From the NCBI RefSeq assembly GCF_023016065.1, contig NZ_JALKAQ010000001.1:372001-436000 (forward strand): a stretch of DNA of 64,000 nt, written 5' to 3'. A model generated the notes under the pieces. That model made no database searches, was not told the origin of the DNA, and saw only the letters and a list, made by a program, of their open reading frames with translations. The DNA comes from Marinobacter sp. S0848L (GTDB lineage Bacteria; Pseudomonadota; Gammaproteobacteria; Pseudomonadales; Oleiphilaceae). Of the stretch, positions 49,039-58,517 are shown piece by piece. The stretch's first letter is position 1. Every line of letters starts with the position of its first letter. A program made the position numbers and the translations under genes.

Positions 49039-49902
49039 TTAATGCATCAACGTATACAACTTCCTCCGATACGTCCGCACATCCGCATTGTTATTACCCA
49101 GCTTTTCAAACAACTCCACCAAGGTTGTCTTGGCCACGCCATCTTTATAAGTGCTGTCCGCCTGCATTAACCGGATCAGCAAATCCATCGCCTCGGCATT
49201 CTGCTCTTGCAGCACTTTGTGCAGCGCTAACTGATGCAAAGCCTCAGGGTCTTTCGGGTTGGCTTCCAGCGTTTGCTCCAAGCCTTCGATAGCCGGCAAT
49301 TCACCGGACTGCTTCAAAAACTTAACGCGGGCCGCCAGCTGCTTGGCCTTGGTCTGCAGTTTTTCTTCCGGCGGCAGGCTTTCCAGCACTTGCTCGGCGG
49401 TTTCCAGATCACCTTGCTCCGCTTTCAGCTGGGCCAGATCGATCAATACGTCGAGGTTTTCCGGGTCCTTCTGGTTCATTTCCGTCAGGATCGCCAGAGC
49501 GCCGTCCAGATCACCCGCTTCCCAGAGCGCATGAGCTTTTTCGTAAGGATCTTCCGCCGGCGCTTCCACATGCTTTTCCAGCACTTTGCGGATTTCACTT
49601 TCCGGCTGGGCACCGTTGAAGCCGTCTACGGCTTGGCCGTCCTTTACCAGAATAACCGTCGGCAGGCTGCGCACGCCCAAGGACGAGGTCAGCTCTTGCT
49701 GCTCATCGGCATTCACTTTGGCCAACAAAAAGTTGCCTTGGTATTCGTCCGCCAGCTTTTCCAGTATCGGCATCAGCTGCTTGCACGGCGCACACCAGTC
49801 TGCCCAAACATCCACCAAAATGGGTGTTTTAGCAGAGGCTTCCATTACCTCCTGCGGAAAGTTGTCCATGGTGGCATCAAAGATATAGGGTGAAGCAGTC
49901 AT
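49039..49902 (-). CDS. cnoX: Chaperedoxin CnoX/YbbN: thioredoxin plus TPR
   Basis: 287 residues: an N-terminal thioredoxin domain (about 10-110) with a redox-active WCAPC motif (Cys37, Cys40), then TPR-type helices to the end (YEKAHALWEAGDLDGALAILTEM...). E. coli YbbN has lost the first Cys of the motif, while this protein keeps both, as in many other proteobacteria. CnoX protects substrates from oxidation and hands them to GroEL/DnaK. It is divergent from lon, a protease for damaged proteins. Confidence 0.92.
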   Translation of the reverse strand: MTASPYIFDATMDNFPQEVMEASAKTPILVDVWADWCAPCKQLMPILEKLADEYQGNFLLAKVNADEQQELTSSLGVRSLPTVILVKDGQAVDGFNGAQPESEIRKVLEKHVEAPAEDPYEKAHALWEAGDLDGALAILTEMNQKDPENLDVLIDLAQLKAEQGDLETAEQVLESLPPEEKLQTKAKQLAARVKFLKQSGELPAIEGLEQTLEANPKDPEALHQLALHKVLQEQNAEAMDLLIRLMQADSTYKDGVAKTTLVELFEKLGNNNADVRTYRRKLYTLMH

Positions 49903-50037
49903 AAGGTTACCCGGTCAAGAGGATGTTTAATGACATTGGTAATGGGGGCCAGGCAATTAAAAATCAAGCCAGCTTGAAAATCCCACTATAGCCGTTACAT
50001 AGAATAGTAAACACTCACGCCTTTAGAGCGAAACGGT

Positions 50038-52488
50038 ATGAATGACGACAACCGCAAAGACTCCTTAGACGAATTTGAAGACGACGTGACCGAATACATC
50101 GGCAAAGAAGACAACAACAAAGCGCTCGCGCTGCCCCAGCAAGCGCGGCCGCAACGGATGTACGTTTTGCCAGTAACCAACAGGCCTTTCTTTCCGGCAC
50201 AGGTGCAGCCGGTTATGGTCAACGAAGATCCGTGGCACGAAACCCTGAAGCGGGTGGCGGAAACCGACCACAAGATGCTGGGCATTTGTTTTGTTCAAGA
50301 CACGGAAAGCGAATCCGGCGTGCCGTCCAGCGGTGAACTGGAAACCATGGGCTGCGCCGTGCGGGTTCATCAGGCCCAGCGCGAAAACGGTAAAGTGCAA
50401 TTCATCGCCCAAGGGCTGCATCGATTCAAGATCGTGCAATGGCTGCGCCGGCGCCCACCCTATCTGGTGGAAGTAGAGTACCCCGACGAGCCGGAAGAGC
50501 CAGCCGACGAGCTTAAGGCCTACACGCTGGCCATCATCGGTGCCATCAAAGAGCTGCTGCGCACCAATCCGCTTTACGGCGAAGACGTAAAGCAGTACTT
50601 GTCTCGCTTCGGCCCGGACGACAGTTCGCCATTGGCAGACTTCGGCGCATCCATGACCAGCGCTCCCGGTCAGGAGCTGCAAGACGTTCTGGATACCGTA
50701 CCACTGCTTCGCCGCATGGAACGAGTACTCCTGCTAATGCGCAAAGAGCTCGAAGTCGCGCGCCTGCAATCCGAGATCAACGAGGAAGTGAACGAGAAGG
50801 TGCAAAAGCACCAGCGTGAATTCTTCCTGCGCGAGCAACTGAAAGTTATTCAGCGGGAACTCGGCATCGCCAAAGACGACAAAACCGCCGATGCCGAACG
50901 CTTCGAAGCGCGGATGGCCAAACTGAATCCGCCGGAAGCGGTGCAGGACCGTTTCAAGGAAGAAATCCAGAAACTGCAGATTCTCGAGCAAGGCTCACCA
51001 GAATACGGTGTAACACGCAATTACCTCGATTGGATCACGCAGGTACCTTGGGGCAAATACTCCGAAGATCACTTCAACCTCGCTGCTGCGCGCAAGATAT
51101 TGGACCGGGACCACGACGGCCTCAACGATGTCAAAGACCGCATCGTCGAGTTCCTCGCCGAAGGCTCGTTCAAGGGTGAAATGAGTGGCTCCATTCTGTT
51201 GTTGGTAGGCCCACCCGGTGTGGGCAAAACCTCTATCGGTCACTCGGTGGCAGATGCGTTGGGCCGCGAGTTCTACCGCTTCAGTGTTGGCGGCATGCGC
51301 GACGAAGCCGAAATCAAAGGCCACCGCCGCACCTACATCGGCGCAATGCCCGGCAAGTTCGTGCAGGCACTGAAAGACACCAAAGTGGCCAACCCGGTAA
51401 TCATGCTGGATGAAATCGACAAAATCGGCTCATCCTTCCAAGGCGACCCTGCGTCCGCGCTGCTGGAGACTCTGGACCCGGAGCAGAATAAAGAGTTTCT
51501 GGACCACTACCTCGATGTGCGCATGGACCTGTCTAAAGTGCTGTTCATTTGCACCGCCAACCAGTTAGACACCATTCCCCGGCCATTGCTGGACCGGATG
51601 GATGTGATTCGGTTGTCTGGCTACATCGGTGAAGAGAAGCTCGCCATCGCCAAGCATTACCTGATTCCTCGCTTACTCAAGCGCGCAGGCTTGCTTAAAA
51701 AACAGCTCAACATTTCGGATGCCGCCGTTCGGCAAGTGATTGAAGGCTATGCCCGAGAAGCCGGGGTGCGCAGCCTGGAGAAGCTGCTGCACAAAATCAT
51801 CCGCAAAGGCATTGTGAAACTGCTGGAAAACCCGGACGAACCGGTCAGAGTGGGTGTGGGCGACTTAACCACCTACCTTGGCCAACCGGCGTTCCGCAAA
51901 GAAAAATCACTGAAAGGCACCGGCGTGGTGACCGGCTTGGCGTGGACCGCCATGGGCGGGGCGACTTTGAGCATCGAAGCCTCCCGCGTGCATACCAACC
52001 ACCGGGGCTTCAAGCTAACCGGCCAACTGGGCGATGTCATGCGCGAGTCCGCAGAAATCGCCTACAGCTACGTGGCATCCAACCTGAAACGTTTCAAAGG
52101 CGACCCGACCTTCTTCGAGAAGTCTTTCGTGCACCTGCACGTGCCGGAAGGCGCGACGCCAAAAGACGGGCCGAGTGCAGGCGTAACCATGGCGACCGCG
52201 CTGCTCTCCATCGCCCGTAGGGAGGCCCCTCAACAGAACCTGGCCATGACCGGCGAGCTAACGCTCACAGGGCAGGTACTACCGGTCGGTGGAATTCGTG
52301 AAAAGGTGATTGCCGCCAGAAGGCAGAAAATCAGCAACCTGATTCTGCCCGAGGCAAACCGGGGGGATTACGATGAGTTGCCGGATTATCTCAAAGAAGG
52401 GCTAACCGTGAACTTTGCCAAGAACTACAGCGACGTGTTTCAAGTGTGTTTTGGCAATAAGCCGAAGAGTGGGTCGAGTGTGCATTAA
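50038..52488 (+). CDS. lon: ATP-dependent protease Lon
   Basis: 816 residues. N-terminal substrate-binding LON domain (YVLPVTNRPFFPAQVQPV), coiled region, AAA+ module (Walker A GPPGVGKT, Walker B VIMLDEIDKIG) and the proteolytic domain with the dyad Ser713 (PKDGPSAGV) and Lys756 (GIREKVIAA), 43 residues apart as in E. coli Lon. The extra length against E. coli (784) comes from an acidic N-terminal extension (MNDDNRKDSLDEFEDDVTEY). A CTTGAAA 59-65 bases upstream resembles a heat-shock -35 element, but no matching -10 is convincing. A long hairpin element follows the stop. Confidence 0.96.
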   Translation: MNDDNRKDSLDEFEDDVTEYIGKEDNNKALALPQQARPQRMYVLPVTNRPFFPAQVQPVMVNEDPWHETLKRVAETDHKMLGICFVQDTESESGVPSSGELETMGCAVRVHQAQRENGKVQFIAQGLHRFKIVQWLRRRPPYLVEVEYPDEPEEPADELKAYTLAIIGAIKELLRTNPLYGEDVKQYLSRFGPDDSSPLADFGASMTSAPGQELQDVLDTVPLLRRMERVLLLMRKELEVARLQSEINEEVNEKVQKHQREFFLREQLKVIQRELGIAKDDKTADAERFEARMAKLNPPEAVQDRFKEEIQKLQILEQGSPEYGVTRNYLDWITQVPWGKYSEDHFNLAAARKILDRDHDGLNDVKDRIVEFLAEGSFKGEMSGSILLLVGPPGVGKTSIGHSVADALGREFYRFSVGGMRDEAEIKGHRRTYIGAMPGKFVQALKDTKVANPVIMLDEIDKIGSSFQGDPASALLETLDPEQNKEFLDHYLDVRMDLSKVLFICTANQLDTIPRPLLDRMDVIRLSGYIGEEKLAIAKHYLIPRLLKRAGLLKKQLNISDAAVRQVIEGYAREAGVRSLEKLLHKIIRKGIVKLLENPDEPVRVGVGDLTTYLGQPAFRKEKSLKGTGVVTGLAWTAMGGATLSIEASRVHTNHRGFKLTGQLGDVMRESAEIAYSYVASNLKRFKGDPTFFEKSFVHLHVPEGATPKDGPSAGVTMATALLSIARREAPQQNLAMTGELTLTGQVLPVGGIREKVIAARRQKISNLILPEANRGDYDELPDYLKEGLTVNFAKNYSDVFQVCFGNKPKSGSSVH

Positions 52489-52508
52489 CCCATACCGATA
52501 GCCCGATC

Positions 52509-52601
52509 GGTACTGGGTGGGGCGTGTGTTTTCTGCCGAAAAAAGATGTCCGAGCGAAGCGAGTTATTTTTCCAAAGAAAACACACGCCCCACCCAGTGC
52601 C
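52509..52601. repeat. Long hairpin element, class B (GCGAAGC-containing loop)
   Basis: The arms at 52512-52534 and 52576-52598 are perfect 23-bp reverse complements, extended in RNA by a T-G wobble and two G-C pairs to 52509/52601. The 41-nt loop has an inner GAAAAA/TTTTTC stem (52538-52543 with 52567-52572) and at its centre GCGAAGC (52554-52560), known as an exceptionally stable DNA mini-hairpin. It lies between convergent lon and the CosR-like gene, so it can act as a two-way terminator. The design (long unique arms, structured loop) is the same as in the class A elements, with a different core. Confidence 0.8.
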
Positions 52602-52612
52602 AGCCCCCATAT

Positions 52613-53107
52613 TTAGGTTTTCTCCTTCCAGCCGTCATCCTTCAATACAGAACCCACGGTCAGAACCGGCGAAGCATCAATATCATCAGCGTCCATCATA
52701 TGGGCCACACGCTGCAACGACGACAAAATCATCGTCTGCTCCCACTCTGCCAGATTCTGAAACTTCTCAATGAAATCTTCCTGCAAAGGATTCGGCGCAC
52801 GCGCCAACAGATCCGCACCGTCTTCGGTCAAATGCGCATGCACCTTGCGCTTATCCTTGGTGCTACGCACCCGATAAACCAGCTTACGATGCTCAAGGCG
52901 GTCGAGAATGGTTGTTACCGTGGCCTGACTCAGGCTGACATTCTCGGCAATCGTACCGATCGTCACCTCCCCCAAGTCACGAATGGTGCGCATAATCAGC
53001 AACTGCGGCCCGGTTAGCCCGGCATGCTTACTCAACCGTTTCGAATGCAAATCCGTTGCCCGGATAACCCGCCGAAGCGCTACCAACACCTGCTCGTAAC
53101 TATCCAA
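52613..53107 (-). CDS. cosR: MarR-family osmolyte regulator, CosR/EctR type
   Basis: 164 residues. The winged helix carries GEVTIGTIAENVSLSQATVTTILDRLEHRKLVYR. From memory it is close to Vibrio CosR and methylotroph EctR over its length, including the N-terminal MDSYEQVLVALRRVIRATDLHSK and C-terminal EEWEQ-like QNLAEWEQTMILSSLQRVAHMMDA...IDASPVL. Those proteins repress compatible-solute synthesis and uptake (ectoine, glycine betaine) at low salt. No ectoine genes are in the window. A perfect 8-bp inverted repeat lies 28-46 bases upstream, a probable autoregulatory operator. Confidence 0.8.
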   Translation of the reverse strand: MDSYEQVLVALRRVIRATDLHSKRLSKHAGLTGPQLLIMRTIRDLGEVTIGTIAENVSLSQATVTTILDRLEHRKLVYRVRSTKDKRKVHAHLTEDGADLLARAPNPLQEDFIEKFQNLAEWEQTMILSSLQRVAHMMDADDIDASPVLTVGSVLKDDGWKEKT

Positions 53108-53134
53108 AACCCGACTCCCAAGCCATTTGTTTAT

Positions 53135-53153
53135 ACCTCTAACTATTAGAGGT
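53135..53153 (-). promoter_or_regulatory. Candidate CosR operator upstream of its own gene
   Basis: ACCTCTAACTATTAGAGGT: perfect 8-bp arms around CTA, in the short region before the regulator's start. MarR-type dimers bind inverted repeats of this size. Confidence 0.65.
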
Positions 53154-53317
53154 CTTCACCCGCTTTGATGCAAGTGTGAAAATTACCTAGCTCACAGAAA
53201 TACCTCACGCATATGAGGCTGACGGCCCGCTCCCACCCTGCGACATTATTTCTGTCACCCGCTGTGCTAAGGTCCGTCACTGACGCTGCGCTACTCACAG
53301 AAAAACGGACACCTTTA

Positions 53318-54229
53318 ATGATCAAGCACTACCTCGTTGTTATCCTCGCCCTTGTTTTTTCCGGACACCTCCAGGCACAAGGGCAAACGCTTGGCCCAGA
53401 CCAAGAACTGACCGACGAGGATCTGGAAGAAAGCATCAAAACGCTGGAAAAACCGATGTATACGCCCTTCGTCGAGCTCTACCTGCTCGACGAAACAAAA
53501 GCCCTGCGCCAAGACATACAAAACACCCGCGCTGAACTGATCGAGAAAGTCGTCGAGAAAGAGCTGTCGGTGGCCGACAAGTCTATGTCTTATGCCGCCG
53601 ATACGGTCACCTACTTCTTCTACCTGATTGCCGGCGCCACCTCCATTCTGGTCGTTATCGGCTGGAATTCGATTCGAGACATGCGCCACCAGCTCACCGG
53701 ACTGGCCGAAGAACGGGTTAACGAATTGGTGGTGGAATACGAAAAGCGCCTGAAAGCGATCGAAGAACAATTGCAGCAGAAGTCTGAAATCATTCATCAG
53801 AACCAGGCAGAAATCGAGCTGACCAACGAGGTGCATGCGCTCTGGCTCAAAGCCAGCCAGGAAACCTCGCAGCAGAACAAGATCAACACCTACGACCAGA
53901 TTCTGGAACTCCGGCCAGACGATGTTGAAGCCTTGAGTTACAAAGCCGACGCAGTACTCGAGATACAAGAACCGCTTTGGGCCATAAGCCTGTGCAACCG
54001 TGCACTCAAGCTCGCTCCAGACAATGGTCATGCGCTCTACCAATTGGCCTGCGCCTTTGCTGAGATCGGCCGCTGGGAAGATGCCGTTGCCAATCTTGCA
54101 AAAGCCATCGAGATCTCCGAGGCCTATCGCGACGATGCCTCGGTTGACCCAAGTTTCAGACAATTACACGATCACGAAAACTTCAAAAATCTGGTTTATA
54201 TCGACCGCGATGACCCGGATGACGCCTAA
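53318..54229 (+). CDS. TPR-repeat membrane protein, function unknown
   Basis: 303 residues from MIKHYLVVILALVFSGHLQAQ, a signal peptide; an earlier in-frame ATG adds 35 residues without family features. Then an acidic region (LTDEDLEESIKTLEKPMYTPFVELYLLDETKALRQ), a transmembrane helix at about 105-125 (VTYFFYLIAGATSILVVIGW), a coiled coil (about 140-180), and two or three TPR-like repeats (about 185-285). The topology suggests a periplasmic N-terminus and cytosolic TPRs, or a second orientation if the signal is not cleaved. I cannot assign a role. It precedes livK by 113 bases. Confidence 0.75.
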   Translation: MIKHYLVVILALVFSGHLQAQGQTLGPDQELTDEDLEESIKTLEKPMYTPFVELYLLDETKALRQDIQNTRAELIEKVVEKELSVADKSMSYAADTVTYFFYLIAGATSILVVIGWNSIRDMRHQLTGLAEERVNELVVEYEKRLKAIEEQLQQKSEIIHQNQAEIELTNEVHALWLKASQETSQQNKINTYDQILELRPDDVEALSYKADAVLEIQEPLWAISLCNRALKLAPDNGHALYQLACAFAEIGRWEDAVANLAKAIEISEAYRDDASVDPSFRQLHDHENFKNLVYIDRDDPDDA

Positions 54230-54342
54230 ACGGGTATATGTATCGCGGCCATACACGCATTTGCTTGACAAGGCCTGAGCTGTGGTGTTTCTTAACTCAT
54301 TGTGAACATAAGAATAACCCTGACACACAGGAACAAAACACG

Positions 54343-55455
54343 ATGAACATTTCCGCTAAGAAACTCGCTACCGCTGTAAGCGCGTCCGTAGCCCTGATGG
54401 CCGCTGGCCATGCTACTGCCGATATCAAAATAGGCATTGCAGGCCCGATGACCGGCCCGGTCGCTCAGTACGGTGACATGCAGTTCTCAGGTGCCCGCAT
54501 GGCGATCGAACGCATCAACGCCGCCGGCGGTGTGATGGGTGAGAAACTGGTTGCCGTTGAAGTTGATGACGTTTGCGACCCCAAGCAAGCTGTTACCGTT
54601 GCCAACCGTCTGGTGAACGAAGGCGTTCAGTACGTTATCGGGCATCTGTGTTCCAGCTCGACCCAGCCAGCCTCCGACATCTATGAAGACGAAGGCATTC
54701 TGATGATCACCCCGGCCTCCACCAGCCCGGAAATTACCGAGCGCGGCTATGAACTGGTGTTCCGGACCATCGGTCTGGACAGCATGCAGGGCCCGGTTGC
54801 CGGCAACTACATCGCCAGCCAGAAGCCGGAGCGGGTTGCCGTTGTTCACGATAAACAACAGTACGGTGAAGGCATTGCCACGGCAGTTCGTGACACGTTG
54901 AAAGATGCCGGTATCGAAGTTGCGATGTTCGAAGGCATCACCGCCGGCGACAAAGACTTCTCCTCGCTGGTCACTAAAATCAAACAAGCCGACGTGGACT
55001 TCGTTTACTACGGCGGTTACCACCCAGAGCTAGGGCTGATTCTGCGTCAGGCTCGCCAAACCGATGTCACCGCGAAATTCATGGGGCCTGAAGGGGTTGG
55101 TAACAAAGACATCAATACCATCGCCGGCGAAGCCGCGGAAGGCTTGCTGGTAACCCTACCGCCAAGCTTTGATGAGAAAGCCGAGAACCAGGAGCTGGTT
55201 AAAGCCTTTAAGGACAAGGGCGAAGACCCATCGGGCCCATTCGTTCTGCCTTCATACACCGCTGTTCAGCTGGTCGCTGAAGGTATCAAACAAGCCGATT
55301 CCACAGATCCGTTTGACGTTGCCGCCGCCCTGCGCGCCAACAGCTTCGAAACACCGATCGGAACCGTTCAATACGACAAAGCCGGGGACCTGAAGTCCTT
55401 CGAGTTTGTGGTTTACGAATGGCACTCTGACGGTAGCAAAACTCCGGCACAGTAA
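54343..55455 (+). CDS. livK: Branched-chain amino-acid binding protein
   Basis: 370 residues from the ATG at MNISAKKLATAVSAS with AGGAA upstream. Signal peptide ends ATAD; the mature protein begins IKIGIAGPMTGPVAQYGDM, the Leu/Ile/Val-binding (class I) signature, with VGHLCSSSTQPASDIYEDEGILMITPASTSPEI in the ligand cleft. Cys pair at VCDPK and HLCSS matches the disulfide of LivJ/LivK. First gene of livKHMGF; a hairpin with T run follows it. Confidence 0.94.
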   Translation: MNISAKKLATAVSASVALMAAGHATADIKIGIAGPMTGPVAQYGDMQFSGARMAIERINAAGGVMGEKLVAVEVDDVCDPKQAVTVANRLVNEGVQYVIGHLCSSSTQPASDIYEDEGILMITPASTSPEITERGYELVFRTIGLDSMQGPVAGNYIASQKPERVAVVHDKQQYGEGIATAVRDTLKDAGIEVAMFEGITAGDKDFSSLVTKIKQADVDFVYYGGYHPELGLILRQARQTDVTAKFMGPEGVGNKDINTIAGEAAEGLLVTLPPSFDEKAENQELVKAFKDKGEDPSGPFVLPSYTAVQLVAEGIKQADSTDPFDVAAALRANSFETPIGTVQYDKAGDLKSFEFVVYEWHSDGSKTPAQ

Positions 55456-55485
55456 GGCACACCCTCTTTCCGAGGTATGAACAAG

Positions 55486-55522
55486 AGCACCTTTCAACCG
55501 CGATCCGGGGGAAGGTGCTTTT
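55486..55522 (+). terminator. Attenuating terminator between livK and livH
   Basis: AGCACCTT/AAGGTGCT 8-bp stem with an 18-base loop and four T, 31 bases after livK. Partial termination here would make more binding protein than permease. Confidence 0.7.
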
Positions 55523-55552
55523 CTGGCCGTATGCATTCGGAGCTCCCCCAGC

Positions 55553-56476
55553 ATGCAAGACCTCCTGTATTTTTCCCAACAGCTCGTTAACGGGCTCACG
55601 ATCGGGAGCGCTTACGCCCTGATCGCCATCGGCTATACGATGGTTTACGGCATTATCGGCATGATCAACTTCGCCCACGGCGAAATCTATATGATCGGCG
55701 CTTACACCGCGCTTATTGCCATTACCGGCTTAGCCACCCTCGGCGTCGCCTGGTTACCTGTGATTTTACTGGTTGCGCTGATTTGCGCGGTGATTGTTTC
55801 CAGTTCCATGGGCTGGGCCGTTGAACGCGTCGCTTACCGTCCGGTGCGCGGCCGGCACCGGTTGATCCCGCTGATATCCGCCATCGGTATGTCGATCTTC
55901 CTACAGAACTATGTCCACTTGGCTCAGGGTTCGCGAAACATTGGGTTTCCGGCACTGATCGATGGCAGTTTCCGGTTTGGAGCGCCTGAAAGCTTCCAGC
56001 TGTCGCTCTCTTACATGCAAATCACCATTTTTATCACCACGCTGATCTGCATGACGTTGCTCTCCCTGTTCATCTCACGTTCACGCATCGGGCGGGCATG
56101 CCGGGCGGTTTCCCAGGATTTGGGCATGGCCAACCTGCTGGGCATCGACACCAACCGGATCATCTCCGCAACCTTTGTCATCGGCGCGTCGCTGGCAGCA
56201 GTTGCCGGTTTATTGCTGGGCATGTACTACGGTTCGGTTGACCCATTGTTCGGTTTTATCGCCGGTCTCAAAGCCTTCACCGCAGCGGTCTTAGGCGGCA
56301 TTGGCAGTATTCCCGGCGCCATGCTGGGCGGCCTGATTCTCGGCGTTTCTGAAAGCATGACCTCCGGCTATTTGAGCGGCGAATACAAAGACGTTGTGTC
56401 GTTCAGCTTGCTGATACTGATCCTGCTGTTCAAACCCACCGGCCTGCTTGGCAAACCGGAGGTTGAGAAGATCTGA
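55553..56476 (+). CDS. livH: Branched-chain amino-acid ABC permease
   Basis: 307 residues, about eight helices. It has [43 protein letters not shown] at the N-terminus and [24 protein letters not shown] later, both typical of LivH. The stop overlaps the livM start by one base (TGATG). Confidence 0.95.
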   Translation: MQDLLYFSQQLVNGLTIGSAYALIAIGYTMVYGIIGMINFAHGEIYMIGAYTALIAITGLATLGVAWLPVILLVALICAVIVSSSMGWAVERVAYRPVRGRHRLIPLISAIGMSIFLQNYVHLAQGSRNIGFPALIDGSFRFGAPESFQLSLSYMQITIFITTLICMTLLSLFISRSRIGRACRAVSQDLGMANLLGIDTNRIISATFVIGASLAAVAGLLLGMYYGSVDPLFGFIAGLKAFTAAVLGGIGSIPGAMLGGLILGVSESMTSGYLSGEYKDVVSFSLLILILLFKPTGLLGKPEVEKI

Positions 56477-57747
56477 TGGCAACACACAACTTAAAGCACG
56501 CGCTGTTCTGCGCGATCGTTACCGTCGTTATCGCCTACCCTATCCTCGGCCTCGATCTGGTGGCTCAAGGCACGCAAATCGGACTGGAAGGTGCCACCCC
56601 AACCACGATCATTTCGATATTTCTGGCGGCCGGCATTGTATTTTTGTTCCAGCTGTTCCGTGACAACATCATGGGCAATTTGGGCAAACTACCGAAGCTG
56701 AACCCGCTCAGCGGCCGCGAACCCATGCCTGCCGAAAAGCGGGCGAAAGTGGAAGCTTGGGTACTTACAGCCATTATCGTGCTGGCTTTATTCTGGCCTT
56801 TTGTGGTGTCGCGGGGTTCCGTCGATTTGGCCACACTGGTGCTTATCTACATCATGTTGGCTTTGGGGCTGAACGTGGTGGTTGGCCTCGCCGGCCTTCT
56901 CGACCTTGGCTACGTTGCCTTCTATGCGGTGGGTGCCTACACCTTTGCGCTGCTTTACCAATACTTCGGGTTTACCTTCTGGATGGCCTTGCCGGTTGGC
57001 GCGTTGCTGGCCGCAACCTTTGGCATGGTGCTCGGGTTCCCGGTGTTACGGCTGCGAGGCGACTATCTGGCCATCGTGACGCTCGGATTCGGTGAAATTA
57101 TTCGTATTCTATTGAATAACTGGACGGCGGTTACCGGCGGCCCTAACGGTATCGGCGGCATTCCAGACCCGACCTTGTTCGGCATGGAGTTCGGGCGCAG
57201 GGTTAAAGGCGAAGGTAATACCTCCTTCCACGAAACCTTCGGCATTGCCTACAGCGGTGAGCACAAGGTTATATTCCTGTACCTGATCGCTCTCGTACTG
57301 GCTGTCATTACCGCGCTGGTCATCCGCCGCTTAATGCGTATGCCGGTTGGCCGGGCCTGGGAAGCGCTTCGGGAAGACGAAATCGCAGCTCGCTCTCTCG
57401 GTTTGAGCCGCACCGCCGTGAAACTGTCCGCCTTCACCATTGGCGCGTTCTTCGCCGGCTTTGCCGGCACCGTCTTCGCATCCAAGCAGGGCTTCATCAG
57501 CCCAGAATCCTTTGTCTTCTTGGAATCCGCCATCATTCTAGCCATCGTGGTGTTGGGCGGCATGGGCTCTCAGATTGGCGTTATTCTCGCAGCTATCGCC
57601 GTCACCATCCTGCCGGAGCTCGCACGTGAGTTCTCAGACTTCCGAATGCTCGTCTTCGGAGCCGCCATGGTTCTAATGATGGTATGGCGCCCTCAAGGTC
57701 TGATGCCTATGCGTCGAATTCCCATTTCACTGAAACGGCAGGAGTGA
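56476..57747 (+). CDS. livM: Branched-chain amino-acid ABC permease
   Basis: 423 residues, LivM type with the extra N-terminal helices and cytosolic segment (about 60-85) seen in longer LivM proteins. Core motifs: [61 protein letters not shown] and [18 protein letters not shown] (the loop contacting LivG/LivF). Confidence 0.95.
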   Translation: MATHNLKHALFCAIVTVVIAYPILGLDLVAQGTQIGLEGATPTTIISIFLAAGIVFLFQLFRDNIMGNLGKLPKLNPLSGREPMPAEKRAKVEAWVLTAIIVLALFWPFVVSRGSVDLATLVLIYIMLALGLNVVVGLAGLLDLGYVAFYAVGAYTFALLYQYFGFTFWMALPVGALLAATFGMVLGFPVLRLRGDYLAIVTLGFGEIIRILLNNWTAVTGGPNGIGGIPDPTLFGMEFGRRVKGEGNTSFHETFGIAYSGEHKVIFLYLIALVLAVITALVIRRLMRMPVGRAWEALREDEIAARSLGLSRTAVKLSAFTIGAFFAGFAGTVFASKQGFISPESFVFLESAIILAIVVLGGMGSQIGVILAAIAVTILPELAREFSDFRMLVFGAAMVLMMVWRPQGLMPMRRIPISLKRQE

Positions 57748-57752
57748 CAGAC

Positions 57753-58508
57753 ATGCTAGAAGTACAAGATCTGTCCATGCGTTTCGGCGGCCTGCTGGCC
57801 GTGGACGGCGTACATCTGGACGTTCAGAACCATGAAATCGTCTCGGTGATTGGCCCTAACGGTGCCGGCAAAACCACCGTGTTCAACTGCGTTAGCGGGT
57901 TCTACAAACCGACTGGCGGCAAGATTCTGTTTGAAGGCAAAGAAGTTCAAGGCAAGCCAGACTATAAGATCTCTCGGCTTGGCATGGTGCGCACCTTCCA
58001 GCATGTTCGACTGTTTGGCCAAATGTCCGTGGTTGAAAACCTGTTGGTTGCACAGCACCGCCACCTCAACACCAACCTGCTCTCCGGATTGCTGAAAACC
58101 CCCGACTATCGTTCTCGGGAAAAGCGGTCTTTAGACAAAGCCGCCTATTGGCTGGAACGGGTTGGCCTGCTGGAACTCGCCAACAGGGAAGCCGGCAATC
58201 TTGCTTACGGCCAGCAGCGGCGCCTAGAGATCGCGCGCTGCATGGTTACAGAGCCCAAGCTATTGATGCTTGATGAGCCCGCTGCCGGCCTCAACCCGGC
58301 TGAAACGAACGACCTCAACCAGCTGATCATGAGCCTGAAAGAGGATTACAACGTTTCAGTACTGCTGATCGAGCACGACATGAGCCTCGTTATGGACATC
58401 TCCGACCGGATTACCGTCATTAACCAGGGGCGCCCCCTGGCCAGCGGAACCCCGGACGACGTTCGCCAGAACGACGACGTGATCAAAGCTTATCTGGGCG
58501 AGGCCTGA
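57753..58508 (+). CDS. livG: Branched-chain amino-acid ABC ATPase LivG
   Basis: 251 residues from the ATG at MLEVQDLSMRFGGLLAV, preceded by CAGGAG; a start 23 codons upstream would overlap livM. Walker A GPNGAGKTTVF, signature AYGQQRRLEIARCM, Walker B LLMLDEPAAGLNP, with the LivG-specific GMVRTFQHVRLFGQMSVVENLL. Confidence 0.95.
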   Translation: MLEVQDLSMRFGGLLAVDGVHLDVQNHEIVSVIGPNGAGKTTVFNCVSGFYKPTGGKILFEGKEVQGKPDYKISRLGMVRTFQHVRLFGQMSVVENLLVAQHRHLNTNLLSGLLKTPDYRSREKRSLDKAAYWLERVGLLELANREAGNLAYGQQRRLEIARCMVTEPKLLMLDEPAAGLNPAETNDLNQLIMSLKEDYNVSVLLIEHDMSLVMDISDRITVINQGRPLASGTPDDVRQNDDVIKAYLGEA

Positions 58509-58517
58509 GGAAGACGC

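Noticed and set aside
49973..50006. Heat-shock (sigma-32) promoter for lon
   Set aside because: A CTTGAAA -35-like element is present, but no CCCCAT-like -10 at the required distance.
52546..52773. A reading frame starting MSERSELFF at the class B hairpin
   Set aside because: It begins in the hairpin loop and runs antisense through the CosR-like gene; it is a by-product of the element.
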